From assembly GCF_905475395.1 (NCBI RefSeq), contig NC_058341.1:75761597-75825596 (forward strand): a DNA stretch of 64,000 bases. Direction: 5' to 3'. The stretch is from Chrysoperla carnea. Its lineage: Eukaryota > Arthropoda > Insecta > Neuroptera > Chrysopidae. Below, piece after piece: positions 36,067 to 47,300 of the stretch. Numbering within the stretch: position 1 is the first letter of the stretch; the number at the start of each line of letters is the position of its first letter. Both the position numbers and the translations under genes were made by a program. Under the pieces are notes generated by a model, which saw only the letters and a list, made by a program, of their open reading frames with translations, made no database searches and was not told the origin of the DNA.

Positions 36067-36875
36067 CTATTTTATATTTGTATTAGGAAAATTTTTCCCT
36101 TTTTCGAAAGTATTTTACCAATGTCGTCGAAATTGAAGCCAATTTTTGCAATTTCTTCAAATAAAATTATAAAAATAATAATTTTGGTTATTTAATAGAA
36201 TTTATTTTATCAATTGTTAAGGATACTTCACGGAATTAATTCAGGACAGAATTTACTTAATGATTTGTTACGGATACTGTGAGAGTTGGACCTCCATCCA
36301 AGCTTCTTTAAAACCTGGTCCTACATCTTTCCCTGGGTCTGTCAATTCTGGGTCTATCATTCCTATTTCCTAAACATCTTGTATTTGGTGCTGAGGAATA
36401 AGCAGAATTCAATACGATTATATGTGATGAATTCATTAGCCCACCTTCCATAATTACACCCAACATATTTGATAGTTTTTCTCATCCATAAAATTATCTA
36501 TAAAAGGCATTAACCATTAAGAAAGCTGCTGTCAAACAGAACGAACTATTACATGCGGATCCCATTATATCTTTTTTGATTATAAATCGGCGGCATGGCA
36601 GTGCCCACGCCAAGTCGAGCGCGAAGAAAACACTGTCGTACCATCCTTTACTGGACCCATTTCGCCGCATTTTCAGGCCCCTATTTGAGAATCCCTGGAT
36701 AAGATCAGAACGCAGAAACTTTCGTTATCCAGTAAGCTATAATCACATACTTAAAATACAAAGTTTCAAGTCTGTAGGTCATTTAGTTCCGAAGCTAAAC
36801 GAAATCAATGTTTTGCATTTATGCCCATGAAAAAAATAAATCAATGTGCCCATGTTTCTACAAAAAGAAGTGAAA
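36067..36875. other. Gene-free; one unrecognised 84-codon frame
   Basis: The frame 36576-36830 has balanced composition around 36590-36720 (RHGSAHAKSSAKKTLSYHPL) but matches nothing I know. It may be a fragment of an unidentified element. Confidence 0.25.
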
Positions 36876-37194
36876 TCCCACCAAAAACATTCGGTAAAAA
36901 ACTAGCTAAGTCTCGATGGAGCTGCTTGTTTATCTCTAAAAAGTAATGAAATCTAGACAAAGTCGTGCCAAGTCTAAGGTTCCATGCTGCGATTTCTTTA
37001 TTATTTTAGTTAATGTTGTGTAACAGATTGGTGCAATGCTGTCATGGAACACGTGGTTTTGTACCCTTGTGTGGCCATGTCACACAACATTTACTATAAT
37101 AATATAGGGATAATTTGTTTTATTGCTTAATTTTTTCTACTAATAGCGTAGAAAAAATTTTGAATTTTGAAACTTTGTCCTTCTCTGTTTTCCT

Positions 37195-37818
37195 TATATT
37201 AAGGTTGAATTCTGTAAGTTTGACTATCTCCGTCTTCAGAAAATTGATGATCTGGTTTATTTCTTTTCTTCTTAACATTTGATTGCTCTTTCAGTTTAGA
37301 TCTTTCTTTTCCTAGTTCCATTCTTATTTCTCGTGGTAGATCGTTGTTAATAAAAATTTTTGTTCCTTTCAGCATCCTGCGATTTTTACATATATCTTGC
37401 TTCGTCTTAAAACTTGTAAACTTTACTTTGAAAGGAGCTTTTGGGTCTTTTCCTAATCGAAAAACTTCATCAATATCTGTTTTGTTAATTTTATATTCAA
37501 TTGATCTTGGAAAACAGTAATAACTTCTTCTTCCAGTGTCTTATCATGGCTAATAATGACTATGTTATTTTTGTTCATTTCCACTTGCATTTTAACAATT
37601 GTTCTATTTTGTCCCGCCAGTAAATTTTCTAACTCCTCATTCTTTTCTTTTATATATTTATTTTCATCTTTTATTTCTTTTAGCTGCGATATTATTTTGT
37701 TTTCGAATATTTCCATTTTGCTGATTAGAGCGTCTTTTTTACCTTCTAAATTACTCATTTTAATTATTTTATTTAAACCAAAAGTTGTATAATTATTCTT
37801 ATGTTGTTTAATTATCAA
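37195..37818 (-). pseudogene. LINE ORF1 protein with one frameshift
   Basis: On the minus strand the frame starting at 37818 (or the ATG at 37758, MSNLEGKKDALISKMEIFEN) gives a long charged coiled coil (KEIKDENKYIKEKNEELENL) followed by NNIVIISHDKTLEEEV. A frameshift near 37490 leads to KINKTDIDEVFRLGKD, then KAPFKVKFTSFKTKQDIC, RRMLKGTKIFINNDLPREIR and a basic tail, ending TYRIQP at about 37200. Coiled coil, RRM-like core and C-terminal domain in this order are the hallmark of L1-type/insect LINE ORF1 RNA-binding proteins. No ORF2 follows. Confidence 0.75.
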
Positions 37819-37884
37819 AACTTTTATGTTGTGTATTAAATATTTTGTGGCTTATTTTATTTTAAACTAGCAGAAATAAAAATT

Positions 37885-37962
37885 TTGCAGGAGGTACCTA
37901 GCTTCGAACCGTTGTAAAACTTAATGTTCATAAGATTGACGTTGCGCCACGGACTGGTTGTA
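37885..37962 (-). repeat. tRNA-derived SINE head or tRNA relic
   Basis: The minus strand reads AGTCCGTGGCGCAACGTC (A-box-like, 37940-37956) and, about 30 bases later, GGTTCGAAGCTAGG (B-box-like, 37897-37910), spaced as in a tRNA. The head 'accagtcc.gtggc' is shared with the SINE at 54402-54718. Acceptor-stem pairing is weak, so not a working tRNA gene. Confidence 0.55.
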
Positions 37963-38604
37963 CTATTCAAACAGCTATATATTATTTTATAATAATTATG
38001 TTTTTGCTGTGCTGTTAAATTTTTGTTATTTTGTTCTTAAAAAAAAAAAAAACTTTCAAGAATATACTTTATTACTGTTTTAAAAAAAACTATGTTCCTT
38101 AATTAAAACACAATTATTTATAATTAATTATGATTAAAGTGTTTGAAATAGGTAAAATTCTGCCCCTATTTTAAGTTAATTTAGCTTTTTGTTTATTTTT
38201 TAAATTTAAATGTAAGTTCCATACAAAATTTCACGTCATCACCAGTTAAGCATAACCTCGTATATTATTAAATTGTTAATTTATTCGGAAAAATACACTA
38301 TTTAAACTGTTTTCAGGAGTAGGTAGTATTGACTATTACAGAACTCAAAACACGTTTTTAGTTAAATTTTCATAAGGAACAATATTAAAATTTTTATTAA
38401 TCTCAAAATTCAATCCTTTTTTTACAGAGCAATAAATAACACGTATATACTGTAACACGCCAACTTCACCTCATCGCAGTAAGGAACCTTAGACTTAGCA
38501 CGATCTTGTCTAGATTTCATTACTTTTTCGAGATAAAGCAGCAGCTCCATCGAGACTTGGCTAGTTTTTTTTTTCAGAGTACAAGCTAGTTTTTGGTGGG
38601 AAAT

Positions 38605-39514
38605 AGTTTACACACTATTTGTACGCAAAATTCCATAACGAATCCTCATTTCGAATACCTGTATTCGGTAATTTCCACACTTAAAAATTTTTTATTCATA
38701 GATAGAATGACGACCACAATCATCTCTATAATACATTTTATAGACTATGAGCTGACTAATAATTTTGAACAAATTAGTTTTGAAGTCAAAGCTACCTATA
38801 TCTAAAAACATTATTAAAATTCGATCATACGTTGTTTGGGTACTTATATTTTATAAGAAACCGCTTGTAATTTAAAGTTGTTTTTCTGCTGTCTTCCGAT
38901 ATCGAAATAAGGTTTGAACTTAGGATTTAAACCAGGAGATCGTGTATTAATAAGCTATATTGCACTGTCAACTCAACGGACGCGGTTGCGATTTAGGGTG
39001 CAAACCAATTAGTGAACAACCATACAACTGCTAGTTAGAATTCAGTTTGTGACAAATTTATAACTAGTTCGTGACCTTAATCTGAAAACAGTAGCTTCCG
39101 TGTGTGTTGCTCGGCACGCACAGGCGTATGAACTGCAACAAAAAAAGACCGCACTGGAAAGAACCAATTTGAATCGTTTCCAAAAACGATTACATTAACT
39201 GTATCCAAATAAAATCTAAGATTCAACATTAAATATATCTCAAAAACAACACATATATGCTGCCGTCTGTACACAAATTATACATATATTACATATAGTA
39301 ATAGGCACTTAGTAACAATAAATTGAAATATTTTCAAAAGTTAACTTTGGTATCGCATTGCTAGTAGAGACGACTCAAATTTCACGGCCAGCACTTAGTC
39401 TGTTATCATAAATATTATGTTTGTTAAAGGTAACACTTCTTGTGCAGATGAATAAACTATTATCAAAAATATGTATCATAACTGAGCCTCGTAATAATTA
39501 CATTATACTTGTAG
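38605..39514. other. Gene-free AT-rich sequence
   Basis: A weak tRNA-like T-arm (minus: ctggtttaaatcctaag, near 38922) may be a further SINE relic. No gene. Confidence 0.35.
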
Positions 39515-39905
39515 ACCACAAGCCCATGCTGAAATTTTTCGGGTGTTGAAAATATTGATGTTACACCCCATGGTATCTGACCCCTACACCAACAAATATA
39601 TACATTGTTGCTGGATACTAACTATGCATGAGTATTTAAAAAGAACATAAATGCCGTACAGAAATAAACACGTAAGGCTTCGGAAATTGACGAAAGATCA
39701 AAAGATTTTTTTTCTTCCGGTACCGAAGTTACTGGCTTTATGTCTGTACGGCATTTATGTAATTCCAATTTATATAATATGCAGAGTTGGTATCCAACAA
39801 CGACTGTACCACGGTGGTTAGACTTACTTTTACATACAGGGGCATCTTGTTCATTATAATTCCTAGAGGGTCACTTCACCCGAAAAATTTCAGCTATCAT
39901 AACTA
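39515..39905. mobile_element. Foldback/MITE, ~390 bp
   Basis: Inner arms 'acataaatgccgtacagaa' and 'ccgaagttactggc..tatgtctgtacggcatttatgt' (39645-39761) are strong; 'ggatactaactatgc' with 'gcagagttggtatcc', and 'gctgaaatttttcgggtg' with 'cacccgaaaaatttcagc', extend the pairing outwards. No coding content. Confidence 0.75.
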
Positions 39906-40008
39906 GACCTTGCTTCTGACAGTTGTCAAAAAACTATTCCAGTAAATAAAATTAAATACCTTTTACCTATATCAAATAGCGCTTGTTTGGCAAAAAATAT
40001 GGAAAACG

Positions 40009-40046
40009 TGTGGCAGGCGAGCATTCTACCACTGAACCAACGATGC
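40009..40046 (-). pseudogene. 5' half of tRNA-Gly(GCC)
   Basis: The minus strand from 40046 reads GCATCGTTGGTTCAGTGGTA then GAATGCTCGCCTGCCAC, which is nucleotides 1-38 of a eukaryotic tRNA-Gly(GCC): 5' acceptor strand, D arm with intact A box (TGGTTCAGTGG), 5' anticodon stem and the loop CTGCCAC. Homology stops at the end of the anticodon loop; the 3' anticodon stem, T arm and acceptor strand are absent within the following 60 bases. It cannot be a working tRNA. The cut point matches where tRNA halves form. Confidence 0.85.
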
Positions 40047-41094
40047 TGTTGTTAATTAACAAAATTTTTCATAAATAGATTTGTTACAAATCTATCTTTT
40101 TATAATTTTTCTAAACATATGTAACAAATATTGAATCTTAATCAGTTTTTATCTGTAAACAAAGATTCATTATTTCTTACATAAACTAAATTAAGTTACA
40201 TTATTAATGACAAATCGCAAAAAAGACAAGGTATGTATAGGAGATATTCAAAGTATACAGAATGCAATTTTTTTAAAGTTTCCAGTATATTTTTTCCGAT
40301 ACTGATTGGAATTCCGCGGTACTTTTTAACACACTTCATGAAAAATACCCTTCATAAAGAAATTAGATGTGTGACCAATGATCTACTGGATCCTATCATA
40401 GCTAGTATTTACAAAAAAAGAAAAAGAAATATAGAAAGTATTCAATGAGTAATTGGTATTATATTTCGTGGGCGTTCGTAAAAACTATCACGGACAAAAA
40501 GGTAATCCCAGCCTTAATACAATACTCCGCCAATTTGACATTGGGTTTTAGTTTTCAGTGGCATAACATAACATAATAATTCTAGAACTTATGAAAGTAA
40601 AATAACTAAAGAAAAATAATAAACAGAAAAATAAAAAATTAATTAAAGCTAAAATAATTAAAATTATTTTATTGTAAGCAGTACATTTTCATACCAAAAC
40701 GTTGAAGACATTGAATGAAAGCAGAGTTTTTGTTTTTTTATAAGGAATTTATAACAATTGAGTATGGTTTCGTATGATAGCCCGATATGTGGTTTGCTAA
40801 GAAGGAAATTAAAAATACTGTACTTGATTGCCTTCCAAGCAATCAAACATGGCCCACAAATATTTTTACTGAAAATAAATGACTGACTAAACATTCATTT
40901 ATAACAAAATACTTTTTCGTTATATTTTGTTATAAATGTAATAAATTTTATCATGTGTGATATTTTTGGTTTAAGAAACAAAATTATGTTTTGTAACAAT
41001 CGCTTGTTTTGATAGATTTAAGATAATGACACAATTTTTTATATTCACTGATTAAATTTTTAATAAAAATGTAAATGGACACATTTATTAAAAT
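40047..41094. other. Gene-free AT-rich sequence
   Basis: A short perfect hairpin 'aatagatttgttacaaatctatct' is at about 40075-40099. No gene. Confidence 0.4.
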
Positions 41095-41450
41095 AAAAAA
41101 GTATATTTGGAAAAAATAGACCCAGAAAATTAGCAACGGTAAAAATAGTTACAAAATCGACGGAAAAAAACTAAAAAAAAAAAAAAAATTGAAAAAAATA
41201 GAATTTGGAAAAAATGGAAAATATAGAATTCCGAAAAAAACACCTGAGTGTTATATAAAGAATTTATATTTCTGGATCTATTTTTTCCGTCAAAATTTTT
41301 TTCTTGTCTATTTTTTCGGATTTTTTTTTCGTCGCTATTTTTTCGGGGTATATTTTTTCCATGGCTATTTTCCCGGGTCTATTTTTTTCCAAGTCTATTT
41401 TCACTGATAATTTTACATAGTTTTTTTTTTTTTTTTTTTTTTCTATATGT
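41095..41450. repeat. Low-complexity array of 'CTATTTTTTCCG'-type words, with inverted counterpart
   Basis: From 41275 the phrase 'tctattttttc.g' recurs about every 20-30 bases (near 41279, 41307, 41334, 41349, 41365, 41379, 41393). At 41105-41235 the opposite sense 'aaaaaatagac/aaaaatagaa' recurs. Phe-rich frames of 72-78 codons are artefacts. A T run of about 23 sits at 41421-41442. Confidence 0.6.
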
Positions 41451-41602
41451 GACAGGGCTCCTTGGTCTTACTAGATTCCTATGATAGCCCATCACCAATG
41501 TTTTTAAATTAATTCTTTTCAGTTTTAGAACTACTTAGGGAGATTGACGCATCCCTCTAATCAAATAATGTCCATAAAAAAATAATACTTTCCAATCCTT
41601 TT

Positions 41603-41850
41603 TTAACCGACTTCAAACAAAAAAGAAGGAGGTTCTCAATTCGAATGTATTTTTTTATTAATGTTTGTTACCTCAGAACTTTCGACTGGGCAAACCGTTT
41701 TTGATGATTCTTTTTCTATTTGAAAGCTGGTACTTCCCGTTAGGTCCCATTTCAATTTGGTCCAGTTCTGCCAAGCCAACCGATCGATTTCGATGATTCT
41801 TTTTTAGTGACAAATTATATTCTTTTTTAGTGAGGTGCCCTGGGGCACCA
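41603..41850 (+). repeat. Family E element, shortest copy
   Basis: 'aaccgacttcaaacaaaaaagaaggaggttctcaattcg' followed by part of one 164-bp unit with an internal deletion, then 'ttttttagtgacaaatta'. Confidence 0.75.
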
Positions 41851-42326
41851 GGTACCTCGGAGATCAATTATGACGCGATATTCGTGTTCAGCGACCCCAA
41901 AAACCCCGAGTAACAAGATGCAATTATGAAATGCATAATATTTATGTAAATTGCATATTTTTAATTTCTTATAAATCAATTTAGGTCACAAAATTTCCAG
42001 ATTCTCTAACGAATCGAATGCCAAAGACCGCACTCAAATACGACTTACCGTTAAAATTCTTCGAATTTAATTGCTTCGCTACTGCGACTGATACCATTTA
42101 TTTCTATACGCTGTTATCTGTATATTAGTGTTAATTAAATTCAGTCTCAATTAAATTCAGTTAACTTTATAGCGCTTGGAAATGTTAATTCTGCAAAAAA
42201 GGAGGGCTTTTTAACCGATATTAATTTTCGTTTATTAACCTTATACAATTTATAGATATTAATGTAAGCACTGATATTCACGACTGTTTATTCTAAAAAT
42301 TTAGTGAGCCAATTTTTGTTTTCACC
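41851..42326. other. Gene-free AT-rich sequence
   Basis: No gene or repeat recognised. Confidence 0.4.
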
Positions 42327-42445
42327 ATGTATGTATACTCACTGTCAGAAAAAATGCCAAGTTAAAACATTCTAAGCGTACTCATCATATGTTATGTTAT
42401 AATAGTAACACTTAGAATGTTTTAAAACGAGCATTTTTTCTGACA
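42327..42445. repeat. Small inverted-repeat element (MITE-like)
   Basis: 'atactcactgtcagaaaaaatgc' and 'gttaaaacattctaagcgt' pair with 'acacttagaatgttttaaaa' and 'gcattttttctgacattgagtat'. A (TATG)n tract follows at 42446-42487. Confidence 0.75.
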
Positions 42446-42450
42446 TTGAG

Positions 42451-42482
<32 letters not shown>

Positions 42483-42609
42483 TGTATTTGTGTTCGGATT
42501 CAATTTTCGCCTCGCTTATCTCGAGAAAAAAATGATGATATAGATATGGGACCATTTAGTTTCATTTAACGCATAATTATGTAAATTAGACCTGGTTAGA
42601 TTTTGAGCA

Positions 42610-42745
42610 AAATCGGTCAAGCCGTTTTTTGTACCGAATGAAAAATTGTATAATTGTCATTATTATCAGTTATCATTGATATAGTTTTAATGTCATCCGG
42701 GGTGCAGGATTCGAAGCCCACTGAAATGAAAAAAAATTGTGCGTA
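42610..42745 (+). repeat. Repeat shared with the element interrupted at 54341
   Basis: 'gccgttttttgtaccgaatgaaaaattgtataattgtcattattatca' and the end 'ccc.ctgaaatgaaaaaaa' occur here and at 54341-54840 in the same order. This copy has no SINE insertion, so it shows the pre-insertion layout. An (AAT)n-rich stretch follows to about 42885. Confidence 0.65.
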
Positions 42746-42885
42746 GCATATTATAATAATAATAATAGTAACATTAATAATAATAATATTAATAATAATT
42801 ATAAAAATAATATAATATTAATAATAATTATAAAAATAATATAATATTAATAATAATTATAAAAATAATATAATAATTATATAAA

Positions 42886-43084
42886 AAATATTAAATCATA
42901 TGATATTTTTTTATCCTTTGGAGGTTACTGGGTAACGTAGGTTAACATATGATGGATTCTGTATACTTTTCTATTACGGTAGTGTAATTAAGATTTTTTT
43001 TAAATAAGCCACATAGGTCTTGTATTCATAGGATGCAGCTTGAAAACCCTTAGAGATAGAAAAAAAATTAAATATAAAAGTGAA
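42886..43084. other. AT-rich sequence
   Basis: Nothing recognised. Confidence 0.3.
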
Positions 43085-43260
43085 AACATACACTTGAGTG
43101 AATTAATTGTTGAAATACCATGTATAGACATTGATGATTACATGATAACTGATATTCCCATATAAAACATACTATACAATTTGCACGTAATTTGCTCCCT
43201 CACGGGCCCGTCCCCAAACAATAGTTGTTTATTTTTGTATACGAACAATTTTTTACGGAC
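43085..43260 (+). repeat. Family A, internally deleted copy
   Basis: 'gtgaaaacatacacttgagtgaattaattgttgaaataccatgtatagacattgatga' and 'taactgatattcccatataaaacatactatacaatttgcac' match the 5' third of the family, followed by a short piece 'cctcacggg' and then unrelated sequence. Confidence 0.65.
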
Positions 43261-44013
43261 AAAAAATGTTTTTTTTTTCGAGAGAGTTTTTCGTTAAAAA
43301 ATAACCAATTTTAACGGAAAATTTGAAAAATCTCTAATAATAATTTTTTTTTCTGTTTCATAAAAATTCATGTTTAATTTGTAATAAAAAAGAAACATTT
43401 CCACCATGAAAATTAAATTTTTTTTTGCGCGAGAAAAGAAATCAAAACGAAAAAACAGTATTTGTATATATTTGTATATTTGTATGTCACGGTATTTGAG
43501 ATTACGTTGGAAAATGTACCCTATAAAACTTGTTCAGTTTTTTATAACCTTGAAGTGTTCAGTTGAACGTTTTCTCTAAGAGGTAATTTTTCCCCTTAAA
43601 TCGCAAAAACAGATTTCAACCCCTAAAATCAACCCTCATTGCACCATTTCCATGGGTCTCAAGTTGCTACCTGTAATTTATTTGGTTCAAAATGTCTCAA
43701 ACCTTCCATCTATACACAACTGCATCTTGTCACCACAATAAGCTTCGCCTAAATTTCACTCGCTCGCTCCAAATTCATCCATTTAGTACTACTATATAAA
43801 ACTACGTCACGTCACCTAACCAGGCTGCCTGCGTTTTTATTTGAGCTCGATCTTACTTAATTAATTTGTTAATCTTTTTAAGTTGTTTGACAGACAATAA
43901 GCAGGAAAACAACCAATACGATCAAAATCATAATCAATACCAATAATATTTAATTGATAAAATTATTATCAAAAAACATAAAAATATACTTTAAAAAAAG
44001 TTCGATTTAAAAC
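43261..44013. other. Upstream flank of the PLA2 gene
   Basis: No coding sequence or recognised repeat. Confidence 0.35.
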
Positions 44014-44051
44014 TATAAATAACATATTTAAAATTCGCCACACGAATCAGT
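44014..44051 (+). promoter_or_regulatory. Candidate core promoter of the PLA2 gene
   Basis: TATAAAT at 44014-44020 and an arthropod-type initiator TCAGT at 44047-44051, about 175 bases before the start codon. The spacing (about 35 bases to the initiator A) is a little longer than usual. Another TCAG follows at 44052. Confidence 0.35.
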
Positions 44052-44224
44052 TCAGACACAAAATATTTTCATATCACTCTACATGATACTTTAAATGTTA
44101 ATTTTATGCACCTTTTTAAAAATATTTATTATTATATAAATAAATAATTATTACACACATCATAACATAACATAACATTACAATTGCATTTCATACAGAA
44201 AAAAACAAACACGATTCTGTTGAA

Positions 44225-44390
44225 ATGTCCAATTTATTATTTAGTAGCGTTATAATTGTGGCAATATGTTTTCAAGTATCCGTAAGTTGGGTTGTACAAA
44301 CACATAATTCGAATAATGATATGACGAATGAAATTACCGATGAAGATGGAAATCCTATTGGAGAACAGAGACTGAGTTTAATTGTACCAG
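44225..44390 (+). CDS. PLA2 coding exon 1
   Basis: ATG at 44225; encodes signal peptide and propeptide (ITDEDGNPIGEQRLSL) up to IVP; donor CCAG|GTAAAA at 44391, phase 1. Confidence 0.92.
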
Positions 44391-47300
44391 GTAAAAACAT
44401 ACATAAATTTCATATATTTTTAATTATTTCGTCCAACTAGAAACAGGACTTTAGTTAGAATACATTGTTATTGAAAGTCAATTTGAAAAACATGATTTAA
44501 CGGTTTCTCATGTTCATTCAAAAATATTATGATTATAATGAAAAATAATTTTTTTATAATAGTTTAAGTCTTTATCTATCGTAACATTTGTTAAGAGTTT
44601 TATGAGAAAGTAAGACCCTACCAACTTATTTTGAATTATACAACCAGTTATCGATTAGATTGAGTGAAAAAAAAAAGTTTTTCGAAATGTTCAGGTTTCA
44701 GTTTTTGCACTAAATTTTTTATGTTACCGTGAAATTTATTGAGAAATATATAATAAACTGGAAAAACAGTACTAGCAGGAAAATTTGTTCTTGAGGAAAC
44801 AAGTAAATACTTTGATTTAAGACAATATTTTCTTGCTATACTTTGGTTTTTAAGAAGTCAAACACTAATTTTATTTAATTAAGAAGGTGCTTTAATATAA
44901 AAAAATGTACAATTTACTTCCAGCCAGTGCATTTGCTTCCCCCAAGCGAAAGGAAGAGGTTAATAAAATATTTTTACTAACGAAGGTTACTTATCTATTA
45001 TCTACTGGTTACTTATTTTGTCATTTAGTAATATCTATGTGAAATACGTTTCCCAAATTTTGAATTGTTTTAGCAGTAAACGTTTGATTTTCATTTTTTA
45101 GAACTAAAACTTTGGCCAATCGTTTTAGCAACGTTTACAAACGACAATGTTTCAGTGCACAAAAATTATTTTTCTCAGCCTCTCGAATATTCAAAGTTTT
45201 ATTGTACCAATCACTTACACAGCAATGGCACACGATTGCATCGTCATTATTTTCGTTAATATTAGCATCAAATTTTTTGGTTGGTTTTTGGAAAAATGCA
45301 ATTTTTTCAGTCAATGTTTCAGGTTTCAACCTCCGAGTTTTTAAATGTTTCTTGCACCGCTCAATTGCACATTACTCAATTGCCAAAATCGGTCGGGTCA
45401 TTTCTGAGAAAGTCATTCAAAACAAATCAGTTTATGGGGAGGGGAGGGTTGCACAAACAACTTTTTTTAAGTCAGTTTAAAAAGTTTAAAATGCTAAACA
45501 AACATATTCCACATTTCTAATGTATATAAAGATATAATCCTGAAAGAAAAAGGTAATAATAGAAAGATATTTATAGCTATAAAAATAATAAAACATGTAA
45601 AAGATTGATAAAAAAATAATTGAGAAAAATATTTCAAGATATGTAAGAATTGCACAAAATGTTCATTCTTAGCTTGGCAGAGAAGTGTGTGATTTTTAAC
45701 AATACGACTTTATCTTGTGTTTTTATCTGAAAAGATAAGTGCAACTAATGAGAATAACTGAAGAAGGATAAGCGAACACCAACATTTGAAGCAATCAAAT
45801 AAGGAAACTGACAACTGGTGGTTCAAACAAATCCTGCTTTAAATCCTTGTGTTAACTTGGTCGCTTCGAAGAATATGTACTCCTGTACAGACGTCATCTT
45901 CATGAAGCTATTCTTTGAGCTCAGTTACAATTTGTTAATGTTTTGTAAAATGTAATTTTACAATTGCAGTAGTTACAAAATAGAATTTACATAAAGTGAT
46001 TCGGCTGTCACGTGACTAGCCAATTAGTCAACTAGGCAATTTGTTTGACGTAAATCTAAGAAAATGGTCTAAAAATATCGTATACTAGGCAATTTGTGGG
46101 ACGTAAATGTATTAAAATGCAGAAAAAATATCGTAAAAGCGTAAAAAACCAAAGTTTTTTTTTTATGTTTTCTGTTTGGAAAGCGCCATAAAGTCATGTC
46201 CTTTTTTTTTGCATAAACAGAATTTGCATTTTCTTCATGATGAAAACTTTTTTAAAGCTCATACATCGATTAATTTTTGTACAATTAACACTATTGTGAG
46301 TTCTTCCATAAAGTACTATGTTAAAAATCACAATTTTAAAATGAAATAATTCCAAACTTTGCCCCCGTAAGAGGCCCCAAAACTGTGTTTATTGTGATCA
46401 AAAGTGTTTGAGATATCATTTAACGCAAAGAAATGAACATTCACGGTATTTGCTCAAACAGCCGAACCACTTTAAGTTACTTAAAAATATAATTATTAAT
46501 TTAATTCAAAGTACAATTTCTGCAAGTTTTCTTAAATGCCTTTTTTTGTATGTATTTAAGAGGGTTAAAAAATAATTTCAAATAATTTATGGATTTTTGT
46601 TTTACAACGCGAACATCCCTGCCACATCGTAAATATAAATTAATTCCAAAACAAAAATAGTACAGTTTATTCATATGCCAGGAATATTTTTCAGGAACAA
46701 AATGGTGTGGATCGGGAAATATATCAGAAAATTATGAAGATTTAGGAAAATTTAAAGAAACTGATAAATGTTGTAGAGCACATGATTATTGCGACGATAT
46801 TATTGAAGCGGGTGAAACTAAATACAATTTAACAAACAATTCATTTTATACAAGGTGGGTATAATATACAGGGTGTCGACGGTGACCGCCCTCTAGAACT
46901 TTCTGGAGTACCAGACATAATAGAAATCTGAAAATTGATATTCCAGCATAACCGCTAATGGTTATTCCGCCTAAAATATTTTCAGATTTGTAACACTTCC
47001 GGTTATACCGGAGTTGACTCTAAATTCGTTGTTTCAAATGGAATGCCCTATTTATTTTTACATAACTCGCTTAAATCAATAAATCTGAGTATCTTTTGTA
47101 ATAAAGTGACCCCTCTTAATCGTTAAAGTTTTCGAGATAAACTATATTTATTAGAAATTTTGCAGCAAATAGACGTGCTGTAAAAAGGCTGTAACTTCCA
47201 TACGAAATTAAGTAGAAGGTTCCAACTAGGCTTATTTAAGAGCTAAAGAATTCAGTCACACGTGAGGTCTTAAAAAATCAATTTTCTGTTTAAAGTATTT

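Larger units (their letters stand above)
36876..38604. mobile_element. Block bounded by ~125-bp inverted repeats
   Basis: 'tcccaccaaaaac' then 'aactagctaagtctcgatgg', 'aaaaagtaatgaaatctagac' and 'cgtgccaagtctaaggttcc' (36876-36995) are mirrored at 38478-38604. Between them lie the LINE ORF1 remnant and the tRNA-like sequence. It could be a DNA transposon with terminal inverted repeats into which a LINE landed, or two separate insertions of one repeat. Confidence 0.6.
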
